Assembly: GCA_026991065.1 (NCBI GenBank)
Contig: JALXCG010000036.1
Coordinates: 1-8,939, forward strand
Length of the DNA: 8,939 nucleotides
Source of the DNA: JALXCG01 sp026991065 [NCBI: Gemmatimonadota bacterium]
GTDB lineage: Bacteria > GCA-2686955
Direction: 5' to 3'
The first letter of the stretch is position 1, and each line of letters opens with the position of its first letter. Under the pieces are notes generated by a model. The model saw only the letters and a program-made list of their open reading frames with translations. It was not told where the DNA came from and did not search any database. Positions 1 through 5,475 of this stretch are shown piece by piece. A program made the position numbers and the translations under genes.

Positions 1-73
1 GCACCAGCAACAGCACAATCGGCAGCGTCAGGATGACCTCTACAGCGGTCTGCCCTTGCCGTCGGCGGCTCAT
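1..73 (-). CDS. TadE-like pseudopilin, N-terminus only (runs off left edge)
   Basis: Only 24 codons lie in the window, read from an ATG at 73-71. They encode a short basic leader (MSRRRQG) followed by QTAVEV and a hydrophobic stretch ending at the window edge. The pattern G7|Q8-T-A-V-E12 is a class III prepilin cleavage site with Glu at +5 of the mature protein, as in TadE/TadF pseudopilins of Flp/Tad pilus loci. Its ATG overlaps the TGA of the prepilin peptidase gene by 4 nt (ATGA), indicating translational coupling. TadE proteins are inner-membrane-anchored minor pilins needed for Flp pilus assembly. TadE rather than TadF or another Flp is inferred from position and from Val at +6 instead of Tyr. 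The rest of the Tad machinery would be expected beyond the left edge. Confidence 0.7.
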   Translation of the reverse strand, partial: MSRRRQGQTAVEVILTLPIVLLLV

Positions 74-615
74 GCAACGCCTCGCCACAGTTCCCAGATG
101 GTGCCCAATGCCAAAGCGACGCCAAAAGGCAACATTTCAGTGCGCCCATCCGCAGCGCGCGGCAGAATCGCCCGCTGCCCGCTGCGCGCGGCGACCACCA
201 CCGCTTCAAGGAGCGCCCATGTGCGGCGCAGAAGCTCCCCGAGCCGCTTTCGCCAAGCCATTGCGACAAGAGCCAACAGACCGCCGAAAGCTGCCCCCAC
301 AACGAGCACATGGGCGGCGAAACCGACCCCGCCAAGCGAACCGATCGCCGCCATCATCTTTACGTCACCCATGCCCAGCGCACCGGGAACAGCCATGGCC
401 AGGAGCCAGGTAGAGCCGAGTCCGAAGCCGAGTCCCATCACGCCGCTCTCCCAGTGCCCGGAAAAACCGTTCAGGACGAGCCCCAAAAGAGCAAAAGAGT
501 AGGTCAGCCGATTGGGAATGCGGCGCTGGCGCAGATCCATCGCGGCGGCCGCCAGGACGAAGCACAGCAGGGCGAAAGCCGGCGTCGACTCGATCGCAAC
601 CGGGCTCGTCTGCAT
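70..615 (-). CDS. cpaA: Prepilin peptidase, CpaA/TadV type (A24 family)
   Basis: A 181-aa polytopic membrane aspartic protease that cleaves the leader of Flp pilins and TadE-like pseudopilins at the inner membrane. Both catalytic motifs are visible: D27 in MDLRQRRIPN, near the end of the first membrane helix, and D84 in GMGDVKMMAAIG, the GxGD signature of the family. Length and lack of the N-methylation/zinc-binding domain fit TadV/CpaA rather than full-length PilD. Several hydrophobic segments flank the motifs, and the C-terminal part (about 110-160) is basic and alanine-rich. The ATG at 615 is chosen; a GTG immediately upstream at 618 is equally possible, since GGAGAGG lies 6-9 nt upstream of the two. 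The stop overlaps the start of the downstream TadE-like gene. The 144 nt upstream, back to the preceding pilin's stop, is open in this frame but has no good start. Confidence 0.93.
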   Translation of the reverse strand: MQTSPVAIESTPAFALLCFVLAAAAMDLRQRRIPNRLTYSFALLGLVLNGFSGHWESGVMGLGFGLGSTWLLAMAVPGALGMGDVKMMAAIGSLGGVGFAAHVLVVGAAFGGLLALVAMAWRKRLGELLRRTWALLEAVVVAARSGQRAILPRAADGRTEMLPFGVALALGTIWELWRGVA

Positions 616-762
616 CACCGCCAGCCCCTCTCCGCGAAACCGGTCAGCGCCAAGAGCAGATGCTCCGCACGCGACTGAATCGCATTCGATACAGTGGTCC
701 AGTGCGCGCTTCCGCCACGGCTCCTCCCCGGCACGGGCGCGACGCGGCTCAATGCTTCGCGC

Positions 763-957
763 CTAATTGCCAGGATCCGTCATCGCCAAAGAATCCGCCG
801 TGCGCTGCAGCGCATCCGCGATTCCAATTCCCAATCTCTCAGTGGAGACGACCAAAGCCACCGCGATCAAAGCAACCAGAATGACATACTCGACCATGCC
901 TTGTGCCTTTTCAGCTCGGGACCTGGAGGTTGAGTAATCGGTTACAGTCATGATCAT
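763..957 (-). CDS. flp: Flp-family pilin, second copy (64 aa)
   Basis: A small class III pilin, the expected structural subunit of a Flp/Tad pilus. A short hydrophilic leader is followed by QGMVEYVILVALIAVALVVS, the typical Flp core: Glu23 then Tyr24, then about 15 hydrophobic residues. The tail is short and amphipathic. Aligned on the Glu at +5, cleavage would fall between A18 and Q19, so position -1 is Ala and not the usual Gly, unlike the sister pilin. The start is ambiguous: ATG at 957 or ATG at 951, two codons downstream; neither has a clear Shine-Dalgarno sequence. It lies 108 nt downstream of the other Flp gene and upstream of the peptidase gene, so it is probably cotranscribed from the sigma-54 promoter near 1411-1426. 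Confidence 0.85.
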   Translation of the reverse strand: MIMTVTDYSTSRSRAEKAQGMVEYVILVALIAVALVVSTERLGIGIADALQRTADSLAMTDPGN

Positions 958-1065
958 TGAGTGGCTTTTCGCCCGCCCGAGAAGTTCAGTGCAGCCATCG
1001 CGGGCCCGGAAAGATATGCGGCATTGGCGCTCTGCCGACCTACCCTCTTCCTGTTGCGTTCGAAC

Positions 1066-1242
1066 CTAGGGAAGAACGCGTCCATCCAGTTCGTTGGTGG
1101 CGGAATCAAAAATCTCGCCCAGCTTCCCGCTGAACTGCGTCACCACAGTAATCAGCGCAATCGCAATCAACGCAATCAGCAGGGTGTATTCGGCCAACCC
1201 TTGGCCACTTTCATCGCTATGTAGTTGGCGCAGCAGTTCCAT
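1066..1242 (-). CDS. flp: Flp-family pilin, first copy (58 aa)
   Basis: A very short gene, easily missed by length cut-offs. The product is 58 aa: leader MELLRQLHSDESG, cleavage expected at G13|Q14, then QGLAEYTLLIALIAIALI with Glu18-Tyr19 at +5/+6 and one hydrophobic helix, then a hydrophilic tail (about 35-58) ending in GRVLP. This is a canonical Flp major pilin. The start is well supported: GGGAGGAG lies about 10 nt upstream of ATG at 1242, the best ribosome binding site in the pilus block. It is the first pilin after the sigma-54 promoter and a structured leader, so it is likely the most strongly expressed subunit. Its spacing and similarity to the second Flp gene suggest an old tandem duplication that has diverged. 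Confidence 0.92.
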   Translation of the reverse strand: MELLRQLHSDESGQGLAEYTLLIALIAIALITVVTQFSGKLGEIFDSATNELDGRVLP

Positions 1243-1276
1243 GGAGCAAGCTCTCCTCCCTCAATGGCGGTTTTCA

Positions 1277-1346
1277 GCGCGACCGGAGTTCGGCACCGGC
1301 CCGAACCCGCGCCTCTCACCAGATTCCGGCGCGAAACTGCGGAATC
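1277..1346 (-). promoter_or_regulatory. Structured 5' leader of the Flp pilin mRNA
   Basis: Two inverted repeats lie between the sigma-54 promoter and the pilin start. The first has 7-bp arms (1322-1328 with 1340-1346, 11-nt loop). The second is compound: inner 6-bp arms at 1288-1293 and 1301-1306 around a 7-nt loop, and outer 5-bp arms at 1277-1281 and 1308-1312. The lower structure ends about 20 nt before the ribosome binding site. It does not match the c-di-GMP or cobalamin riboswitch consensus as I know them. It could stabilise the mRNA or bind a regulator; the function is unknown. Confidence 0.35.
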
Positions 1347-1410
1347 CGAGGTAAAGAACACGGGGCAACGGAGCTAGATGCAAACACGATAACCCACTTT
1401 GATCTCTCTT

Positions 1411-1426
1411 TGCAAAGCACGCGCCA
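1411..1426 (-). promoter_or_regulatory. Sigma-54 (RpoN) promoter for the Flp pilins
   Basis: On the minus strand the sequence reads TGGCGCG, four bases, then TTGCA. This fits the degenerate sigma-54 consensus TGGCRYR-N4-TTGCW completely, with the invariant GG and GC separated by exactly 10 nt. Transcription would start near 1400 and run toward the Flp gene whose ATG is at 1242. Sigma-54 control is well known for pilins in other lineages; its use here is inferred from the sequence match and position. Confidence 0.7.
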
Positions 1427-1564
1427 ATCGCCTGGGATTATCCCTGCTCACCGGGCCAATCTCGCGGCCTCCCAGCGGGCATACGCTTAGGGACTTCGGG
1501 AGAACTCCCCCGGACTACCCCGCAACTTCCGGATTGGGGAATACCGCCCAGCCCCTGGGTGCTC

Positions 1565-1834
1565 TTACCAAAACGGCGTTGCAAGGATGAGGGCCACGCG
1601 GCGCACATACTGATCCAGCGAATCCAGGAAGAACCCCTGGATCAAGAGCACCGGGAGAGAGATCAGCAGCAGAACCGCCACAAACTCTGCCAGAGACTGC
1701 CCACCACTCCGATCCACCACCGAGGCCCCCTCGGCATCGTCGGTCAAGGGCTTGGCTCCCCGCGGTGTATTCGAATGCGCAGGGGAAGGTGACTCTCCGC
1801 CCTGCCAGCGCGGAGAATCCGATCGGCGTCTCAT
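1565..1834 (-). CDS. Small class III pilin-like (Flp/TadE-like) protein coupled to mqnA
   Basis: An 89-aa protein with a long hydrophilic leader (1-45) and then the class III signature G45|Q46-S-L-A-E50-F, a hydrophobic helix (about 51-70) and a short tail ending in ATPFW. The mature protein would be only 44 aa, too short for TadE, so it is best called a Flp-like minor pilin. The start ATG at 1834 overlaps the TGA of mqnA by 4 nt, which implies translational coupling. An alternative is GTG at 1720 or 1717 (V39/V40), preceded by GAGGGGG at suitable spacing; this would give a leader of 6-7 residues after the start. It lies upstream of the sigma-54 promoter, so it probably follows the menaquinone transcript and not the pilin transcript. 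I am sure of the signature but not of the role. Confidence 0.72.
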   Translation of the reverse strand: MRRRSDSPRWQGGESPSPAHSNTPRGAKPLTDDAEGASVVDRSGGQSLAEFVAVLLLISLPVLLIQGFFLDSLDQYVRRVALILATPFW

Positions 1835-2718
1835 CGTTGCGCCTCCACGCGACAGGCTCCCAACTCCCGTTCATACTCGAGTTCACGCTCCAGACCCACA
1901 AGGCGGGCATAACATGCAATGCCCTGCCGGTGGCGATCGGTGAGCCGATAGTCGATTGCTTCGGTCAAGTAACGGGCCAGGAAGGGCCCTTTGCCACCGC
2001 TCGCAAACGGATCCCGCCGCAGATAGTCGGTCAGTCCGGAGAGCCCACGGTCGCGGGCAGCCCGTAGCTTCGGCCCAACTGTCGCGGCGACCTCACGACT
2101 GCGCGCCACCCACAGTGCATAAACAAAGGGTAACCCGGTTCGCCGCGTCCACTCCTCCCCAAGATCCCAGCCCCCCGGAAACTCCATTGCCCGGTCTCCG
2201 ATCACCAGCGCGGCGTCCAGCTCCGGCGCGAGCGGAACCCCCGTCGAATCCAACTCCCGCATGGGGTCGATCGGTTCGAACTGAACCTTCGGCCCATGCA
2301 ACATGTCGAGCAGAGCCCGCAGCAGCGCCACCGATGAACGGCTGCGGTAGTCCACGCCCACGCGGCGCAAATGGTGGCAGTCACCGGCCGGGAGTTCCCG
2401 TCCCAGCAGCTTCACCGACCACACCGGCCCAACCGATGCGATCGAAACCCCCGCCACGGCGCACGCTCCGACGCCGCGAAGCGCCTCGACCACCGGGATC
2501 AACCCCACATCGATCCGCCCCTCCCGCAACTGCTGCGCCAGCGCCGCCGGGTGATCAAAGGAGAGCTGCAGATCCGCCTGCGGCGACTCTTCGAGCGCCC
2601 AGACCAGAGGTCGCGTATTGGCGAAAGAAACCGCCCCCAAGCGAATCGGACGGGAGGCCGGATGGCCGGCACGGGCGGAATGAGCCAAAGGAACTGAAGA
2701 TGATTTCATGGCAATCAT
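1831..2718 (-). CDS. mqnA: Chorismate dehydratase MqnA (futalosine menaquinone pathway)
   Basis: A 295-aa protein with the periplasmic-binding-protein-like fold used by MqnA, which dehydrates chorismate to 3-enolpyruvylbenzoate, the first committed step of the futalosine route to menaquinone; it acts in the cytoplasm. Family landmarks are IRLGAVSFANTRPL at 25-38, DVGLIPVVEAL at 70-80, VDYRSRSSVALLRALL at 122-137, DAALVIGDRAM at 168-178, and DLGEEWTRRTGLPFVYALW at 185-203, the most diagnostic block. The N-terminus carries about 25 residues before the conserved core, more than usual, but no better start codon is available; the upstream sequence lacks a clear Shine-Dalgarno. It follows the prenyltransferase gene after 82 nt, and its stop overlaps the start of the small pilin-like gene. 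Other pathway genes (mqnB, C, D, E) are not in the window. Confidence 0.93.
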   Translation of the reverse strand: MIAMKSSSVPLAHSARAGHPASRPIRLGAVSFANTRPLVWALEESPQADLQLSFDHPAALAQQLREGRIDVGLIPVVEALRGVGACAVAGVSIASVGPVWSVKLLGRELPAGDCHHLRRVGVDYRSRSSVALLRALLDMLHGPKVQFEPIDPMRELDSTGVPLAPELDAALVIGDRAMEFPGGWDLGEEWTRRTGLPFVYALWVARSREVAATVGPKLRAARDRGLSGLTDYLRRDPFASGGKGPFLARYLTEAIDYRLTDRHRQGIACYARLVGLERELEYERELGACRVEAQR

Positions 2719-2733
2719 GAAGCGTTGAGGCTG

Positions 2734-2745
2734 CTGTCCGGACAG
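2734..2745. repeat. 12-bp perfect palindrome upstream of mqnA
   Basis: CTGTCCGGACAG is a perfect palindrome lying 16-27 nt before the mqnA start, within the 82-nt gap after the prenyltransferase gene. It could be an operator or a chance palindrome in GC-rich DNA. I saw no promoter clearly associated with it and no U tract for a terminator. Confidence 0.25.
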
Positions 2746-2800
2746 AGAGAGACGAGTTCACGATCTCGCGCCGGCAACAACTTCCGGAGTCGGGAGCCGG

Positions 2801-3706
2801 TCATAGATCCAACCAAAGATCGGCAATCACCGCCGCGGCAAGCACCAGACTAATGATTCCGTTGAGAGTAAAAAAGGCCAGATCCACCCGCGAGAGATCC
2901 TCGGCCGACACCAGCCCATGCTCATAGAGCAACACGGCCGCGACGGTGATGACGCCGGCACCATAGAGCCAGGACAGCCCGGGCACCAGGAGTGGCAGAA
3001 TGCCCAGCCCCAGCAGCATGCCCAGATGCAACCAGCGGGCCAACTGCAGAGCGCGCCCGACGCCCAATCTAAGAGGCAGGGAGTGCAGCCCTTCGCGACG
3101 GTCAAACTCCACATCCTGGCAAGCGTAGATGATATCAAAGCCGGCGGTCCACAAGGTCACGACCGCCGTAAGCAGCAGCGGCGCCGCCGCGAATGAACCG
3201 GTCACCGCCAGCCAGGCGCCGGTGGGCGCGATGCCGAGAGCAAACCCGAGCACAAAGTGGCTGAACCGAGTAAACCGCTTGGTGAGTGAATACCCCAAAA
3301 CCACGGCCAAGGCGACCGGCGACAGCCGCAGGCAGAGAGGATTAAGCCAGGCTGCGGAAGCCACGAAAAGCGCCACCGAAGCCACCACAAAGAGCGCCAC
3401 GTAGCGGCGGGTAACCAGACCGGCGGGAAGCGCGCGACCGGCAGTTCGCGGGTTGCGGGCATCGATGTCGGCATCCATCAGCCGATTGAAAGCCATGGCG
3501 GCAGAGCGGGCCCCCACCATGGCCCCAAGAATACCAAGAAGAACCCGGCCCGGCGGCGGCCCACCGGCGGCAAGAAAAGCGGCCAGAAGCGCAAAAGGAA
3601 GCGCGAAGATCGTGTGTGAAAACTTGATCATCTGCAGCGTCACGCGGGCCTGGTGGAGCTTCCCACGGGGACCGGGCGCGGCAGCATCGGCGTGAATGGA
3701 TCGCAT
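2801..3706 (-). CDS. mqnP: UbiA-family prenyltransferase, MqnP type
   Basis: A 301-aa integral membrane enzyme that attaches a polyprenyl chain to the aromatic ring precursor of menaquinone. Two Asp-rich Mg-diphosphate motifs are intact: N74-x3-D78-x3-D82 in NRLMDADIDARN, and D191-x2-Y-x2-Q-D198-x3-D202 in DIIYACQDVEFD. Hydrophobic segments recur across most of the length (about 30-50, 56-72, 103-120, 128-139, 152-170, 175-195, 228-250, 252-264, 280-299), as expected for about nine helices. The family is often named 4-hydroxybenzoate prenyltransferase. With mqnA directly downstream and menG 2 nt upstream, the likely acceptor is the futalosine-pathway product 1,4-dihydroxy-6-naphthoate, hence MqnP; this substrate is inferred from context. 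The start at 3706 follows the menG stop by 2 nt, indicating one operon. Confidence 0.88.
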   Translation of the reverse strand: MRSIHADAAAPGPRGKLHQARVTLQMIKFSHTIFALPFALLAAFLAAGGPPPGRVLLGILGAMVGARSAAMAFNRLMDADIDARNPRTAGRALPAGLVTRRYVALFVVASVALFVASAAWLNPLCLRLSPVALAVVLGYSLTKRFTRFSHFVLGFALGIAPTGAWLAVTGSFAAAPLLLTAVVTLWTAGFDIIYACQDVEFDRREGLHSLPLRLGVGRALQLARWLHLGMLLGLGILPLLVPGLSWLYGAGVITVAAVLLYEHGLVSAEDLSRVDLAFFTLNGIISLVLAAAVIADLWLDL

Positions 3707-3708
3707 GC

Positions 3709-4425
3709 CTATTCGCCCTCCCGCCGAGCCAGGATCGCAGTCGCGATCCCGCCGCTGAGTTCCAGGCTCTGCACCTGCCGCAACCCGGCTTCAGCCAGCA
3801 GGCGCGCAAACTCCTGGCGATCGGCGAAGCGGGCGACCGACTCCGGCAAATAGCGATAGGCCTGTGAATCACCCGACACCAAGCGCCCCAGGCGCGGCAG
3901 GAGATGGCGAAAATAGAGGGAAAAGAGCGGGCGCAGATAACCCTGGCGCGGCCCAAAAAACTCCAGCACCAGGAGGTGACCGCCCGGCCGCAGCACACGG
4001 GCGATCTCGCGCAGCCCGGCCGCCGGCGGATAGACATTGCGAATCCCGAACGCCACCGCCACGGCATCGTAGCTCCGGGCCGGCCATGGCAGCGAGCGGG
4101 CATCCGCCTGCACCACGCCGCCTCCTTGACCAAGCGCCCCGGCCACCTTGGGAAGCGCCAGCAGGAGCATGCGCCGCGAAAAGTCGGCGCTCACCACCGC
4201 GGCCTCCGGCCCCATGCGCCGCCGCAACACCAGTGAAAGATCCCCGGTACCGGCGCACAGATCCAGCACCCGCCCGGCCGGGGGCAACAGCGCCACCGCG
4301 CGGTTGCGCCAGGATCGGTCCAACGATGCCGAGAGCAAGCGGTTCAACAGGTCGTAGCGGGGGGATATCGCGTCGAACATCTCGCGCACCGCAACATTCA
4401 GGTCGGGTTCGGAACTCGTAGACAT
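3709..4425 (-). CDS. menG: Demethylmenaquinone methyltransferase MenG/UbiE
   Basis: A 238-aa SAM-dependent methyltransferase performing the final C-methylation of the quinone ring. Characteristic UbiE/MenG blocks are present (numbered from the ATG at 4425): MFDAISPRYDLLNRLLS near 16-32, the SAM-binding VLDLCAGTGDL near 54-64, ADFSRRML near 80-87, VAFGIRNV near 124-131, EIARVLRPGG near 140-149, and the C-terminal SVARFADRQEFARLL. Length is normal. A TTG four codons upstream (4437) is also in frame, but the ATG is preferred; neither has an ideally spaced Shine-Dalgarno, since GAAAGAGG sits only 2 nt from the ATG. It is the first gene of the menG-mqnP-mqnA operon. As the pathway is of the futalosine type, menaquinone rather than ubiquinone is the probable product. 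Confidence 0.93.
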   Translation of the reverse strand: MSTSSEPDLNVAVREMFDAISPRYDLLNRLLSASLDRSWRNRAVALLPPAGRVLDLCAGTGDLSLVLRRRMGPEAAVVSADFSRRMLLLALPKVAGALGQGGGVVQADARSLPWPARSYDAVAVAFGIRNVYPPAAGLREIARVLRPGGHLLVLEFFGPRQGYLRPLFSLYFRHLLPRLGRLVSGDSQAYRYLPESVARFADRQEFARLLAEAGLRQVQSLELSGGIATAILARREGE

Positions 4426-4437
4426 GGCCTCTTTCAA

Positions 4438-4639
4438 ACCGACGAAAGCAGAAATCTGGAGCAGCGCCTCCAGGCCGAAAGCAAAAAAGAAAGAGGGAGG
4501 CTACCACCAAAGGTGCCCAGCGGATTGACAGAACGCGCCCTGCTCACTAGAGTTCGATCATCTTTCGATATGTGCTTGCGTGCCCCATCCCCGTGCCCGC
4601 CCCTGGGCGGGATGACCACCCGGTGTTCCAGGAGTCTCC
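4438..4639. promoter_or_regulatory. Divergent intergenic region, menG / beta-barrel gene
   Basis: It separates the leftward menG operon from the rightward barrel-like gene. On the plus strand it carries a sigma-70 type promoter (4525-4553), a 7-bp inverted repeat CCCGCCC-CT-GGGCGGG at 4596-4611 in the untranslated leader, and the ribosome binding site AGGAG at 4630-4634. On the menG side there is a 6-bp hairpin (4456-4461 with 4468-4473). I could not recognise a convincing leftward promoter. Confidence 0.5.
4525..4553 (+). promoter_or_regulatory. Sigma-70 type promoter of the beta-barrel gene
   Basis: A perfect -35 box TTGACA (4525-4530) is followed after exactly 17 nt by TAGAGT (4548-4553), a 4 of 6 match to the -10 consensus. 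Transcription would begin near 4560, giving a leader of about 80 nt before the ATG at 4640. Confidence 0.6.
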
Positions 4640-5380
4640 ATGAAGAAGGCAGTCGTTCTAGGGTTGATCTTGGTGGGCGTCGTACCCGCCCAGGCCGTGC
4701 AGTTGAGTCTGTCCGAGACCTTCGGCGCCGCCTATCTCTTTGGTGAGGACCATTCAGACCAGATCCAACCGGGCTTTATGGTCAGTCAGTCGGTCCTCTT
4801 TGAGTTCGACGGCCCCTTTGCTTTGGACGTGTCGTACTTCAGTGGTGCCCACGTCACCACCAACACTGACAACATGAAGAGTGACGCTCTCGCCCAGGAG
4901 CGCAGCGCCATGCAGGCCTGGATCTCCGACCAGGGCTACAGCAACGCCACCGGCGAGATCACTGACGGCGACTTCCGGCTCTTCGAGGATTTCACCTCCA
5001 ACGTGCTGTGGGGCGGCGCATCGTTGCGCTACAACATGGGGGACCGCGAAAACCGCTCCTGGTTCGTCGGTTTGGGGGCGAACTACTTCTCCGTTCCGCG
5101 CGTCGACTACGGGTATGGATTCAACAACATCCCCGTCACTTACGAAGAGGAAGGCGCCACTATCGAAACGCTTTATACGCCCGAAAGTGTTGGCCGCAAA
5201 TACAACAACATCACTGCCGTAACGGAGCGCTCCGGGGTCGCCGCGGCGTTCAGTTTTGGCATGGCCTGGCGAGTTGGCCAGGTGCTGCGTTTCAACGCTT
5301 CGGTGCTCTACAATCAAGGGCTGTCGGAAGACCTCAAGATGCTCGCCGGCGGTCTCGGCGTAGTACTGGATCTCCCCTGA
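4640..5380 (+). CDS. Secreted outer-membrane beta-barrel-like protein, function unknown
   Basis: A 246-aa protein with a clear Sec signal peptide (MKKAVVLGLILVGVVPAQA, cleavage expected after A19). The mature part alternates polar and hydrophobic residues in several stretches rich in Gly and aromatics: 22-35, 47-70, 121-134, 140-157, 197-225 and 234-245. Between roughly 79 and 98 is a helical, charged insert, and 101-118 and 155-190 look like long loops rich in Asp, Glu, Tyr and Asn. This fits a small, perhaps 8-stranded, outer-membrane barrel, but the C-terminus (VVLDLP) lacks the terminal Phe/Tyr typical of BAM substrates. The start is supported by AGGAG with a 5-nt spacer. It is monocistronic, with its own promoter and terminator, on the opposite strand to all neighbours except the partial gene at the right edge. 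I do not recognise a named family. Confidence 0.85.
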   Translation: MKKAVVLGLILVGVVPAQAVQLSLSETFGAAYLFGEDHSDQIQPGFMVSQSVLFEFDGPFALDVSYFSGAHVTTNTDNMKSDALAQERSAMQAWISDQGYSNATGEITDGDFRLFEDFTSNVLWGGASLRYNMGDRENRSWFVGLGANYFSVPRVDYGYGFNNIPVTYEEEGATIETLYTPESVGRKYNNITAVTERSGVAAAFSFGMAWRVGQVLRFNASVLYNQGLSEDLKMLAGGLGVVLDLP

Positions 5381-5423
5381 TCCCCACTCTTTCGCCCTTC
5401 CGCGTCCATCACACCCGATCGTA

Positions 5424-5456
5424 AAGCGCGCCGCAGCCCCCCGCTGCGGCGCGTTT
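5424..5456 (+). terminator. Rho-independent terminator of the beta-barrel gene
   Basis: A perfect 10-bp GC-rich stem (5427-5436 with 5444-5453, 7-nt loop), extended by G-U and two A-U pairs to 5424-5456 and followed by TTTCTCTTGT. It lies 43 nt after the stop, between two convergent genes. On the minus strand the trailing sequence is only CTTTAC, so termination of the facing gene is possible but weaker. Confidence 0.85.
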
Positions 5457-5475
5457 CTCTTGTCAACTCCCCCGA

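Larger units (their letters stand above)
1243..1564 (-). promoter_or_regulatory. Pilin control region between the class III pilin-like gene and Flp copy 1
   Basis: This 322-nt gap contains no credible coding sequence. Reading along the minus strand it holds, in order: a weak 5-bp hairpin without a U tract just after the upstream gene (1547-1559); an inverted repeat GGGAG-AA-CTCCC at 1498-1509; an interrupted palindrome GGGAT-T-ATCCC at 1434-1444; a sigma-54 promoter at 1411-1426; a leader of about 158 nt with two stem-loops (1322-1346 and 1277-1312); and the strong ribosome binding site of the Flp gene. The arrangement looks like an activator-dependent pilin promoter. The repeat near 1498-1509 sits about 72-83 nt upstream of the -24 element, a usual distance for an enhancer-binding protein, but no activator gene is in the window. 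Confidence 0.6.

Noticed and set aside
954-998. A possible 14-codon leader peptide whose stop overlaps the second Flp start
   Set aside because: It has no ribosome binding site and no recognisable composition (not a run of regulatory codons), so chance is the better explanation.
1547-1559. Hairpin CCCAG-N3-CTGGG after the small pilin-like gene, considered as a terminator
   Set aside because: The stem is only 5 bp with a 3-nt loop and no U tract follows on the minus strand.
1956-2720. A 254-codon open frame on the plus strand
   Set aside because: It is antisense to mqnA, Pro/Arg/Ala-rich and has no recognisable domain or ribosome binding site.
3342-4133. A 263-codon open frame on the minus strand
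   Set aside because: It overlaps menG and mqnP in another frame; the composition (Arg, Cys, Trp, Ser rich) is that of an out-of-frame translation.
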